Shown in pieces: positions 1 to 5,573 of a stretch of DNA of 6,203 nucleotides. Origin of the DNA: Actinomycetota bacterium (GTDB lineage Bacteria > Actinomycetota > Actinomycetes > S36-B12 > UBA5976); the NCBI GenBank assembly GCA_947486505.1, contig CANKTT010000086.1, positions 1-6,203 of the forward strand, given 5' to 3'. Position 1 is the first letter of the stretch; every line of letters starts with the position of its first letter. The notes under the pieces were generated by a model, which was given only the letters and a program-made list of their open reading frames with translations, did no database searches and was not told where the DNA came from. The position numbers were made by a program, and so were the translations under genes.

Positions 1-362
1 CATATTCATGGGACAGTCCATTTCATTATTCACAAGCAACTATTCACAACGGAGTTGTCTACGTTTCAGGACAGGCTGCACTAGGAGCCGACGGTTCGAT
101 AGTAGGTGAGAACGATTTCGACGCTCAGGCTCATCAGGTGTTTGCAAACCTAAAGACCGTGCTGGCAGCTGCTGGCAGTGATCTTTCTAAGGTCTTCAAA
201 GTGAACATCTACATGACTGACATGAGTCATTTTCCAACGATTATTGAGTGCCGGGAAAAGTACTTCACCAAGCCTTATCCAGCTGACACAACAGTTGAGG
301 TAACTGCATTGGCAATCCCAGGACTGTTACTTGAAATTGACGTTATAGCTGCTACTGATTAG
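1..362 (+). CDS. Rid-family (YjgF/YER057c/UK114) protein, 5' partial, lacking the catalytic arginine
   Basis: The 5' end lies outside the window; the open frame is entered at base 3 and ends at TAG 360-362, giving 119 visible residues of an expected 125-130. Family features seen are the N-terminal tyrosine in a HYSQA context, VYVSGQ, the central helix ending in NLKTVLAAAG, the VNIYMTDMSHF segment, and the C-terminal PYPADTTVEVTAL...EIDVIA block. Archetypal RidA is a small trimeric cytosolic enzyme that hydrolyses reactive enamines and imines such as 2-aminoacrylate, using an arginine in the motif PARS/TxVEV. Here that arginine is aspartate (codon 285-287), while the later glutamate is kept. 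The protein therefore resembles Rid subfamilies without the arginine, which are not expected to have classical deaminase activity, and its role is unknown. A GTG at 138 opens an internal frame but would cut off half the fold, so it is not the start. It converges on trhO with a 4-bp gap. Confidence 0.9.
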   Translation, partial: YSWDSPFHYSQATIHNGVVYVSGQAALGADGSIVGENDFDAQAHQVFANLKTVLAAAGSDLSKVFKVNIYMTDMSHFPTIIECREKYFTKPYPADTTVEVTALAIPGLLLEIDVIAATD

Positions 363-366
363 CTCG

Positions 367-1260
367 CTAGCCGGCTAAGTCTTCATCGGAAGTGCTTGGC
401 TTGGTGGCACCAGTTGCGATCGCACAACTTTCGCACAATAAAAAGGGAACCCTGCCTCGGATGTTGTGCCGATCGTAGAAGTGCCTTGCAGGTGCTGCGC
501 AGTCATCGCAGGTTCCGATCACCTTGGTGTGATCTGAAAAGTCCATACTCATTCGGTTGTCGAAAATGTATAGCGAACCATCCCAAAGTCCATCATCACC
601 AAACTGCTCGCCGTATCTCACGATTCCGCCTGCAATTTGATAGACCTCTTCAAATCCACGACTCCTCATGGCTGCTGACAGCACTTCGCACCGCACGCCT
701 CCAGTGCAATAAGCGACAATCGGTCTGTTTTTCAGGTAATCGAATTTTCCGGTTTCAAATTCGGCAATAAAGTCGCGGGTAGTTTCACCATCAGGAACAA
801 TCGCGTTACGGAACTTTCCAACTCGGGCTTCGTAAGCATTACGCGCATCGAAAAAAACTACCTCATCACCCCGTGCTTCGACCAATTCATGCACTTCTCT
901 AGGTGATAGGTGAGTGCCACCACCAACAATCCCATTTTCATCAACTTTGAGTTCGTTAGGTACCCCGAAAGAAACGACTTCGTCGCGAACACGCACCGTT
1001 AACTTAGGAAAATCGTTTCCAGTACCATCTGACCATTTGAAATCAATCTTGTTGAAGCCTGGGTATCTCTCAGTTCTTCGGATGTATCGCTTTAGCGCGT
1101 CAATGTCGCCACCCAAAGTGCCGTTGATTCCATGTTCAGAGATGATGATCCGACCAGTTAGCCCGATTAACTCACACAGGTCGTATTGCCAAAGGCGCAC
1201 GGCGGCTGGATCAGCGATTGGCGTGAATCCGTAATAGAGAATGACCTTTGGGATTGCCAT
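367..1260 (-). CDS. trhO: tRNA uridine(34) hydroxylase TrhO (UPF0176, rhodanese family)
   Basis: This 297-residue protein belongs to the TrhO/YceA rhodanese family, which hydroxylates U34 of certain tRNAs to 5-hydroxyuridine, the first step towards mo5U or cmo5U wobble modifications. An N-terminal domain (about 1-105, with [13 protein letters not shown] and FKWSDG) precedes a rhodanese domain (about 115-220). That domain contains FFDARNAYE (around 138) and the active-site loop YCTGGVRCE, with Cys185 (codon 706-708) as the expected catalytic cysteine and Cys191 close by. The C-terminal tail carries CxxC at 251/254 and CESC at 276/279, a four-cysteine set that may bind metal, as is common in this family. 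The frame stays open up to 1329, inside the tRNA gene, but ATG 1260 is preferred because GAGGTG precedes it and [12 protein letters not shown] matches the usual family start. It lies 42 bp downstream of tRNA-Leu on the same strand and may be co-transcribed with it. Confidence 0.93.
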   Translation of the reverse strand: MAIPKVILYYGFTPIADPAAVRLWQYDLCELIGLTGRIIISEHGINGTLGGDIDALKRYIRRTERYPGFNKIDFKWSDGTGNDFPKLTVRVRDEVVSFGVPNELKVDENGIVGGGTHLSPREVHELVEARGDEVVFFDARNAYEARVGKFRNAIVPDGETTRDFIAEFETGKFDYLKNRPIVAYCTGGVRCEVLSAAMRSRGFEEVYQIAGGIVRYGEQFGDDGLWDGSLYIFDNRMSMDFSDHTKVIGTCDDCAAPARHFYDRHNIRGRVPFLLCESCAIATGATKPSTSDEDLAG

Positions 1261-1263
1261 AGC

Positions 1264-1269
1264 CACCTC
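1264..1269 (-). promoter_or_regulatory. Ribosome binding site of trhO
   Basis: On the minus strand GAGGTG lies just before ATG 1260 (GAGG plus five bases). It fixes the trhO start and argues against the 23-residue upstream extension, which would run into the tRNA-Leu gene. Confidence 0.75.
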
Positions 1270-1279
1270 GCAATCCTTA

Positions 1280-1295
1280 CTGCGCCGAATCGCAG
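1280..1295 (-). other. Small inverted repeat between tRNA-Leu and trhO
   Basis: On the minus strand CTGCG, a six-base loop and CGCAG form a 5-bp stem, extendable by one G-U pair. It sits 8 bases after the tRNA 3' end. No run of T follows, so it does not look like an intrinsic terminator. It could mark tRNA 3'-end processing or be chance. Confidence 0.35.
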
Positions 1296-1302
1296 CTTTA
1301 TG

Positions 1303-1386
1303 TGTCCGAGGGGGGACTTGAACCCCCATCCCCGTGAAGGGACTAACACCTCAAGCTAGCGCGTCTGCCAATTCCGCCACTCGGAC
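1303..1386 (-). tRNA. tRNA-Leu, anticodon GAG
   Basis: The minus strand folds as a complete class II tRNA. The acceptor strands GTCCGAG and CTCGGAC pair over 7 bp, with discriminator A at 1303, as expected for leucine. The D arm contains GCGGAATTGGCAGACGC. The anticodon stem CTAGC/GTTAG encloses loop TTGAGGT, giving anticodon GAG (complement of 1350-1352), which reads CUC and CUU leucine codons. A long variable arm (TCCC, loop, GGGGA) and a T arm GGGGG-TTCAAGT-CCCCC complete the cloverleaf. The discriminator is followed by CA and then AAAG rather than CCA, so CCA must be added after transcription, as is usual in Actinomycetota. The mature gene has 84 bases. It is divergent from the M20 peptidase gene and upstream of trhO. 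Confidence 0.97.
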
Positions 1387-1392
1387 CGGTGT

Positions 1393-1408
1393 GCTGGGCA
1401 TGCCCAGC
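1393..1408. repeat. Perfect 16-bp palindrome in the tRNA-Leu leader
   Basis: GCTGGGCATGCCCAGC reads the same on both strands and ends 6 bp from the tRNA 5' end. As RNA it could form a 6-bp stem with a CATG loop. Its outer edge coincides with the transcription start predicted from the candidate promoter at 1415-1444, so the tRNA leader would begin with this hairpin. It could instead be a dimeric protein-binding site in the divergent region. Confidence 0.7.
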
Positions 1409-1414
1409 CCCGTA

Positions 1415-1444
1415 AGAATACCTGCAAACCTGTTGGTGGCTCAA
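1415..1444 (-). promoter_or_regulatory. Candidate promoter of tRNA-Leu (and possibly trhO)
   Basis: On the minus strand, TTGAGC (1444-1439) and TATTCT (1420-1415) are separated by 18 bases and each match four of six positions of the sigma-70-type consensus. The expected start is near 1408, giving a leader of about 22 bases before the tRNA. The call is from pattern only. Confidence 0.45.
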
Positions 1445-1493
1445 GTGCCAGCATTGAATGCAAAGTACCTATGTGATGCGCCAGACTATAGGC

Positions 1494-2813
1494 ATGTCAA
1501 TTGAGCCACTTGCAGATGTAGATTCCGAAGTCGTGGAGATAGTTCGCGATCTGATCCAAATTGATACTTCCAACTATGGGGACGGTAGTGGACCCGGGGA
1601 AGCCTTGGCTGCAGAGTATGTCGAAGCCAAGCTTAAAGAGGTTGGTATCGAATGTGAGCGCTACGAAACCACAAGTGGCAAGCGACAAGGTGTCAACGCT
1701 CGAATCGAAGGCAAGGATCCGAGTAAGCCAGCTTTGCTGATTCATGGTCACCTCGATGTGGTTCCCGCTGAAGCTAAGGACTGGACTTACCACCCGTTTG
1801 CAGCCGAGGTTCATGACGGCATGATCTGGGGTCGTGGCGCAGTCGACATGAAAGATGGCGATGGCATGATCCTTGCAATGGCTCGCTCTTGGGCCCGCAA
1901 TGGTGTTCAACCTGATCGCACAATTGTTTTTGATTGGCTGCCAGATGAGGAAGCTGGCAGTGAGCATGGCTCTGGTTGGTTAGTTGAGAATCGTCCAGAA
2001 CTCTATCGAGGAGTAACCCAAGCAGTGGGCGAAGTTGGTGGCTTCTCATTGACGCTACGCGATGACGTTCGGCTGTATTTGGTTCAGACTGCCGAAAAAG
2101 GTATCCGCTGGATGAAGTTGAAAGCTGAAGGAACTGCAGGTCACGGATCATTTCTCAACAATGACAATGCCGTCACCAAGTTGGCTGAGGCAGTAGCTGC
2201 AGTCGGAAATCATAAGTTTGACCTTGCGCTGACTCCGACAGTTCGAGATTTCATTAAAGCTGTATCAGATGCTCTTGGAATGGAGTTAAGCGCAGATGAT
2301 CCAGAAGAACTATTGGCTCAACTTGGACCGATTGCTCGAATTATTGGTGCGACACTTTCTAATACCGCCAATCCGACAATGCTGAATGCCGGTTACAAAC
2401 ACAATGTGATCCCAGGTGCGGCCGAAGCAATGATCGATGGCAGATTCTTACCTGGCTATGAAGATGAACTCATTAAGGACATTGAAAACCTCTTGCCGCC
2501 GGGCGTCGTGCTGGAAGACGTTGTGAACGGAATCGCGCTAGAGGCACCATTCGAAGGTCCGATTATCGATGCCATGGGCGCCGCAATTCGCGCCGAGGAT
2601 CCATTTGGAACCCCAGTTCCTTACACCGTCAGTGGTGGCACAGACGCAAAAGCTTTCAGCACACTTGGCATAACTTGTTACGGGTTTTTACCGCTACTGC
2701 TTCCACCTGAATTCGATTTCAGTGCCATGTTCCACGGCGTCGATGAGCGAGTTCCAACAACCGGTTTGGAATTTGGTGCCAGAGTCATGGATAGGTTCGT
2801 GCGCAGTCTCTAA
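1494..2813 (+). CDS. M20-family metallopeptidase (dipeptidase/deacylase type)
   Basis: This 439-residue protein has the full M20 di-zinc metallohydrolase layout. The family hydrolyses peptide or amide bonds of small substrates such as dipeptides, acyl-amino acids and succinyl-diaminopimelate; the exact substrate cannot be read from sequence. Visible site residues are His86 in HGHLDVV, bridging Asp118 in GRGAVDMKDG, catalytic Glu152 and ligand Glu153 in PDEEAGS, Glu180 in GEVGG, and His414 in MFHGVDERVP. The dimerisation (lid) domain lies at about 200-320 and includes AGHGS, and VSGGTDAKAF (379-388) is also conserved. No signal peptide is seen, so it is probably cytosolic. The frame is open from ATG 1458 and has further starts at 1473 and 1476. 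ATG 1494 is chosen because SIEPLADVDSEVVEIVRDL matches the usual family N-terminus and the upstream 12 residues do not. None of the starts has a good ribosome binding site. It converges on DUF5703 with a 6-bp gap. Confidence 0.93.
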   Translation: MSIEPLADVDSEVVEIVRDLIQIDTSNYGDGSGPGEALAAEYVEAKLKEVGIECERYETTSGKRQGVNARIEGKDPSKPALLIHGHLDVVPAEAKDWTYHPFAAEVHDGMIWGRGAVDMKDGDGMILAMARSWARNGVQPDRTIVFDWLPDEEAGSEHGSGWLVENRPELYRGVTQAVGEVGGFSLTLRDDVRLYLVQTAEKGIRWMKLKAEGTAGHGSFLNNDNAVTKLAEAVAAVGNHKFDLALTPTVRDFIKAVSDALGMELSADDPEELLAQLGPIARIIGATLSNTANPTMLNAGYKHNVIPGAAEAMIDGRFLPGYEDELIKDIENLLPPGVVLEDVVNGIALEAPFEGPIIDAMGAAIRAEDPFGTPVPYTVSGGTDAKAFSTLGITCYGFLPLLLPPEFDFSAMFHGVDERVPTTGLEFGARVMDRFVRSL

Positions 2814-2819
2814 ACCTAG

Positions 2820-3008
2820 TTATCCAGTTCGTTGTAAGTGGTAGATCTTTCGGCGGAGTCGAACGTAACGGCTGCCGTCTTGGTGGACCCGAACTCGCTC
2901 GAGCTCCCAGCGTTCAATTTCCGCCATGTTGGTTAAATATGACCTAACGTCTGAGCGTTTGGTATCTCGGTGGAAGTTCATCTCGCGAAACTCCCAAACG
3001 GCGCTCAT
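2820..3008 (-). CDS. DUF5703 family small protein of unknown function
   Basis: This small protein has 62 residues, is rich in Arg and Glu, and shows the DUF5703 signature: aromatic VWEF near the N-terminus, WELERVRVHQDGSR at 34-47 and LRRKI at 51-55. The family is found in Actinomycetota, is normally about 60 residues long, and has no known function. No membrane segment, signal peptide or cysteine is present. TTG 3017 would add three residues, but ATG 3008 is preferred because it overlaps the TGA of the upstream aldo/keto reductase as ATGA, the classic form of translational coupling. No strong ribosome binding site is present, which also fits coupling. Its small size and tight linkage suggest an accessory to the reductase or a nucleic-acid or phosphate-binding protein, but nothing in the sequence decides this. 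Confidence 0.85.
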   Translation of the reverse strand: MSAVWEFREMNFHRDTKRSDVRSYLTNMAEIERWELERVRVHQDGSRYVRLRRKIYHLQRTG

Positions 3009-3955
3009 TGGTTCCAACCAAAATCTGGGTAACCGCGTTCAATTGCCGAAACTTCATTAAGCGCCTCGTGAATCTCATCTGGCAACTGCGCGGAAATGGA
3101 ATTAAGAACAACACGGAGTTGGGCTGCGGTGCGAGCACCAACCACTGCGCTGGCTACTTGCTGCTTAGCACTTACCCAAGCCAATGCCACATCTATCGGA
3201 GTTAGCCCAAGCCCCTCGGCTGCAGTGCACACCGCATCAACTATGGCTTTGGAGCGATCCTTTAAGTACGGAGTGATGAAGGCAGAAAAGTGCGAGGTAG
3301 CTGCCCTGGAATCAGCAGGAGTGCCATGTCGGTACTTACCAGTTAGTACGCCTCGACCTAGGGGAGACCACGCCATCACGCCAACCCCAAGATCAACAGC
3401 AGCCGGAATGACCTCACGTTCGATCCCGCGTTGCAGTAATGAATATTCCATCTGCGCACTTATGACAGGAAAGTCTGAACCAAGAGCTGCGCTGGTTAAT
3501 TGCCACCCTGAGTAGTTAGAAACTCCGAGGTAGCGAACTTTGCCCGAATCGATGGCATGTGCTGCTGCGCTCAGCGTTTCTTCGAGTGGCGTATGTGGAT
3601 CCCAGGCGTGAATGTGCCAAACGTCAATGTGAGTTCGTCGTAATCGTCTTAATGAAGCATCCAAAGCAGTAAGCAGATGATTTCGACTGGCATCCCGCCT
3701 GCGATTAGTACGGACACTTCCGGCTTTACTAGAAATCAGCACATCCGAGTTCTCGCGGCAAAATTCACCAACAATCTCTTCCGACACTCCATCGCTATAG
3801 ACATCAGCAGTGTCGATAAATCGGCCGCCTGCTTCGTAATACAAATTGAATTGATCCCGCGCTTCGTGAACATCGGTATCCCGACCCCAGGTCATTGTGC
3901 CGAGTGAATATTGCGACACCAGAAGCCCACTATTGCCCAAAGACCTCAGTTCCAT
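3005..3955 (-). CDS. Aldo/keto reductase
   Basis: This 316-residue (alpha/beta)8-barrel NADPH-dependent oxidoreductase is expected to reduce aldehydes or ketones to alcohols in the cytosol. The catalytic tetrad is visible: Asp48 and Tyr53 in FIDTADVYSDG, Lys77 in SSKAG, and His116 in WHIHAWDP. Other family marks are YLGVSNYSGWQL (142-153), MAWSPLGRGVLTGKY (194-208), and GARTAAQL (273-280), the loop that contacts the cofactor 2'-phosphate and so points to NADPH. Length and motif order are normal for bacterial AKR families close to YajO or general stress protein 69; the substrate is unknown. The start is ATG 3955, which opens the conserved MELRSLGNSGL. It lacks a ribosome binding site but has a TAGCGT box six bases upstream, so the message may be leaderless. 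It is the first gene of an operon with DUF5703, with a 4-bp overlap, and is divergent from uppP. Confidence 0.95.
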   Translation of the reverse strand: MELRSLGNSGLLVSQYSLGTMTWGRDTDVHEARDQFNLYYEAGGRFIDTADVYSDGVSEEIVGEFCRENSDVLISSKAGSVRTNRRRDASRNHLLTALDASLRRLRRTHIDVWHIHAWDPHTPLEETLSAAAHAIDSGKVRYLGVSNYSGWQLTSAALGSDFPVISAQMEYSLLQRGIEREVIPAAVDLGVGVMAWSPLGRGVLTGKYRHGTPADSRAATSHFSAFITPYLKDRSKAIVDAVCTAAEGLGLTPIDVALAWVSAKQQVASAVVGARTAAQLRVVLNSISAQLPDEIHEALNEVSAIERGYPDFGWNQ

Positions 3956-3961
3956 GAGTTC

Positions 3962-3967
3962 ACGCTA
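3962..3967 (-). promoter_or_regulatory. Candidate -10 box for a leaderless aldo/keto reductase message
   Basis: On the minus strand TAGCGT fits the actinobacterial TANNNT -10 pattern and ends exactly six bases before ATG 3955, the spacing expected when transcription begins at the start codon. It is half of the 10-bp palindrome ACGCTAGCGT (3962-3971), so a regulator site is an alternative. No convincing -35 was seen. Confidence 0.35.
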
Positions 3968-3971
3968 GCGT

Positions 3972-4029
3972 TTGTTTCGTAGAATATTTATAAAGTCTTG
4001 TTAGTGTCTTGAAATATTTGGGAGAGCGT
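3972..4029. promoter_or_regulatory. A+T-rich divergent promoter region between the aldo/keto reductase and uppP
   Basis: The 74-bp gap between the two divergent starts is clearly richer in A+T than its surroundings. On the plus strand TAGAAT (3980-3985, five of six to TATAAT) and TATAAA (3989-3994) are possible -10 boxes for uppP. On the minus strand TATAAA (3992-3987) and TATTCT (3986-3981) could serve the reductase. None has a good -35 at standard spacing, so individual assignments are uncertain. Confidence 0.4.
4020..4024 (+). promoter_or_regulatory. Ribosome binding site of uppP
   Basis: GGGAG lies five bases before GTG 4030. It selects this GTG over the in-frame TTG at 4009, which has no such site and would place the ribosome binding site inside the coding region. 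Confidence 0.7.
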
Positions 4030-4863
4030 GTGGACGAGCAACTGTCGTGGCTACAAGCCATAGTGCTCGGCATTTCACAAGGACTTACCGAATTCCTGCC
4101 GATTTCATCAACTGCCCACACTTTGGTGGTTTCGAAGTTATTGGGATGGCCAGATCCAGGTGCAGCCTTCACTGCGGTGACCCAGATAGGCACTGAACTT
4201 GCAGTGGTTCTATATTTCCGACACGACATAGTTCGCATCCTCAAGGCCTGGTCCGCAAGCCTGGTGAAAACTGAGATGCGATCCAATCCTGATGCAAAGC
4301 TGGGCTGGTATGTAATCATCGGAACTATTCCAATTGGAATTGCCGGCTTGGCCTTTAAGTCTTCGATTGAAACTTCTGCTCGAAATCTTTGGTTAGTTGC
4401 TGGTGCGTTGATCTTCATGGGAGTTCTCTTAGGGGTGGCTGACAGATACGCAAGCCACACAAAGAGCGAAGCTGATTTGAATCCCAAAAACGCAGTCCTA
4501 TTTGGACTTGGGCAAGCACTTGCACTGATTCCAGGTGTCTCACGAAGCGGCGCAACAATTACGGCTGGTTTGGCAATGGGATTTAAGCGAGATGTAGTGG
4601 CTCGGTATTCATTCTTGCTAGCAATACCTGCAGTATTCGCTTCTGCGGCATTGACCGCAGGAGACATTTCTTCGGACGGTTTCGTAAATTGGCCAGCGAC
4701 CATCGTGGCGACCATCGTGGCCTTTGTTGTGGGGTACTTTGTGATCGCAAGCTTGATGAAGTATTTGCAGACTCGAACGTTCTTGCCGTTTGTGATCTAC
4801 CGAATATCGCTTGGTACTCTTTTGCTGGTTTTGCTCGCTACGGGCGTACTTTCTGCCACCTAG
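4030..4863 (+). CDS. uppP: Undecaprenyl-diphosphatase UppP (BacA family)
   Basis: This integral membrane protein of 277 residues removes a phosphate from undecaprenyl diphosphate to regenerate the lipid carrier for peptidoglycan and other wall polymers; over-expression of the family is known to confer bacitracin resistance. The (E/Q)xxxE motif is present as Gln17-GLT-Glu21 in GLTEFLPISSTAH, including His30, and the second signature is PGVSRSG (168-174) with Arg172. These form the active site. Several hydrophobic segments are seen, at about 8-20, 46-64, 93-108, 119-137, 157-168, 194-212, 222-242 and 258-275, matching the family topology, and length is normal. Charged loops such as FRHDI (63-67) and TKSEADLNPKN (144-154) separate the segments. 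The start is GTG 4030 from the ribosome binding site. It heads a plus-strand run with the phosphatase (30 bp away) and DUF3090. A 12-bp tandem duplication lies near its 3' end. Confidence 0.96.
   Translation: MDEQLSWLQAIVLGISQGLTEFLPISSTAHTLVVSKLLGWPDPGAAFTAVTQIGTELAVVLYFRHDIVRILKAWSASLVKTEMRSNPDAKLGWYVIIGTIPIGIAGLAFKSSIETSARNLWLVAGALIFMGVLLGVADRYASHTKSEADLNPKNAVLFGLGQALALIPGVSRSGATITAGLAMGFKRDVVARYSFLLAIPAVFASAALTAGDISSDGFVNWPATIVATIVAFVVGYFVIASLMKYLQTRTFLPFVIYRISLGTLLLVLLATGVLSAT
4696..4719 (+). repeat. 12-bp tandem duplication inside uppP
   Basis: GCGACCATCGTG occurs twice in direct succession (4696-4707 and 4708-4719). It keeps frame and encodes the pair ATIV-ATIV (residues 223-230) in a predicted membrane segment. 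The copies are identical at the DNA level, which suggests recent slippage or duplication. Confidence 0.85.
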
Positions 4864-4881
4864 ATAGTCGACTTTTCCCAA

Positions 4882-4887
4882 TAGTCT
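4882..4887 (+). promoter_or_regulatory. Candidate -10 box for a leaderless phosphatase message
   Basis: TAGTCT fits TANNNT and ends six bases before ATG 4894, with no ribosome binding site in between. This geometry would allow transcription to start at the ATG, giving the phosphatase and DUF3090 a promoter of their own within the run. No -35 was recognised. Confidence 0.35.
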
Positions 4888-4893
4888 TTACTT

Positions 4894-5571
4894 ATGGGAA
4901 CTCTGCTGCTGATCAGACATGGGCGCACTGACGCGAACGCGAACGGCATCTTGGCTGGCCGCACACCCGGTGTGGTTCTGGATGAGGTTGGCAGGTCGTC
5001 AACTAACGCGCTAGCTGAACGCCTAAAGGGCGTGAACATCGCACATGTAGTTTCCAGTCCACTGGAGCGAACCCGCGAAACTGCCTCGTTGCTATTTAAG
5101 GACAGCTTTGATATTGCGCTTGACGATCGTCTTTTGGAATGCGATTACGGCGATTGGCAAGGCGCAAAGTTAAGTGAACTTGCGGTGCACGAATTGTGGC
5201 CAATTGTCCAACAGCGACCAGATGAAATGATCTTTCCAAATGGTGAATCAATGAATGACATGTCGGCTCGAGCAAGTGCAGTGGTCAGAGAGTGGGATGC
5301 CAAACTCACCACTGAACATGGTGACAAAGTTGTCTGGGTGGCAGTTAGCCATGGCGACATCATTAAAGCAATTTGCGCCGATGCTATGGGATTGCCATTA
5401 CGAAAATTCCAGTCGCTTTTGATTGAGCCAGCATCAGTAAGCGTTATTCATTACTCTGAATCTGGTTCCGCTGTTTCAAAACTAAATGACACGGGTTCTG
5501 AATGGTTAACCAAGCTAAATGAGGAAGCAATAAAAACTCCTACCCTCGGTGGCGAAAGTGGAAGCGATTAA
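4894..5571 (+). CDS. Histidine phosphatase family protein, MSMEG_4193 type
   Basis: This protein of 225 residues has the phosphoglycerate-mutase-like fold of the histidine phosphatase superfamily. The catalytic residues are visible: Arg8 and the phospho-acceptor His9 in LIRHGRT, Arg59 in SSPLERT, Glu82 in LLECDYGDW, and His153 in VSHGD. The Actinomycetota-restricted MSMEG_4193 subfamily is usually annotated as a probable phosphomutase or phosphatase; its substrate is not known, and the absence of the longer insertions of true dPGM enzymes favours a phosphatase. The C-terminus (about 195-225) is a polar tail ending in a Gly-rich TLGGESGSD, a tail type common in this subfamily. The start is ATG 4894, immediately before the family-typical MGTLLLIRHG, without a ribosome binding site but with a possible -10 box at 4882. 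It follows uppP by 30 bp and precedes DUF3090 by 2 bp, so it is probably co-expressed with the latter. Confidence 0.93.
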   Translation: MGTLLLIRHGRTDANANGILAGRTPGVVLDEVGRSSTNALAERLKGVNIAHVVSSPLERTRETASLLFKDSFDIALDDRLLECDYGDWQGAKLSELAVHELWPIVQQRPDEMIFPNGESMNDMSARASAVVREWDAKLTTEHGDKVVWVAVSHGDIIKAICADAMGLPLRKFQSLLIEPASVSVIHYSESGSAVSKLNDTGSEWLTKLNEEAIKTPTLGGESGSD

Positions 5572-5573
5572 CT

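Noticed and set aside
1261..1329. 23-residue N-terminal extension of trhO from an upstream start
   Set aside because: It begins inside the tRNA-Leu gene, has no family similarity, and a clear ribosome binding site points to ATG 1260.
1497..2151. Overlapping minus-strand open frames inside the M20 gene
   Set aside because: Both are antisense shadows of a gene with complete M20 motifs, with no start signals and no recognisable domains.
3962..3971. 10-bp palindrome ACGCTAGCGT as a regulator operator
   Set aside because: It is short and occurs once; the more economical reading is a -10 box for the reductase. Kept only as an alternative.
3960..4715. Long open frame on the minus strand opposite uppP (251 codons)
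   Set aside because: It is the reverse shadow of uppP, whose motifs are unmistakable. Its composition is Ser/Thr/Ala/Pro-rich low-complexity of the shadow type, with no recognisable family, and it would cover the uppP ribosome binding site and the divergent promoter region.
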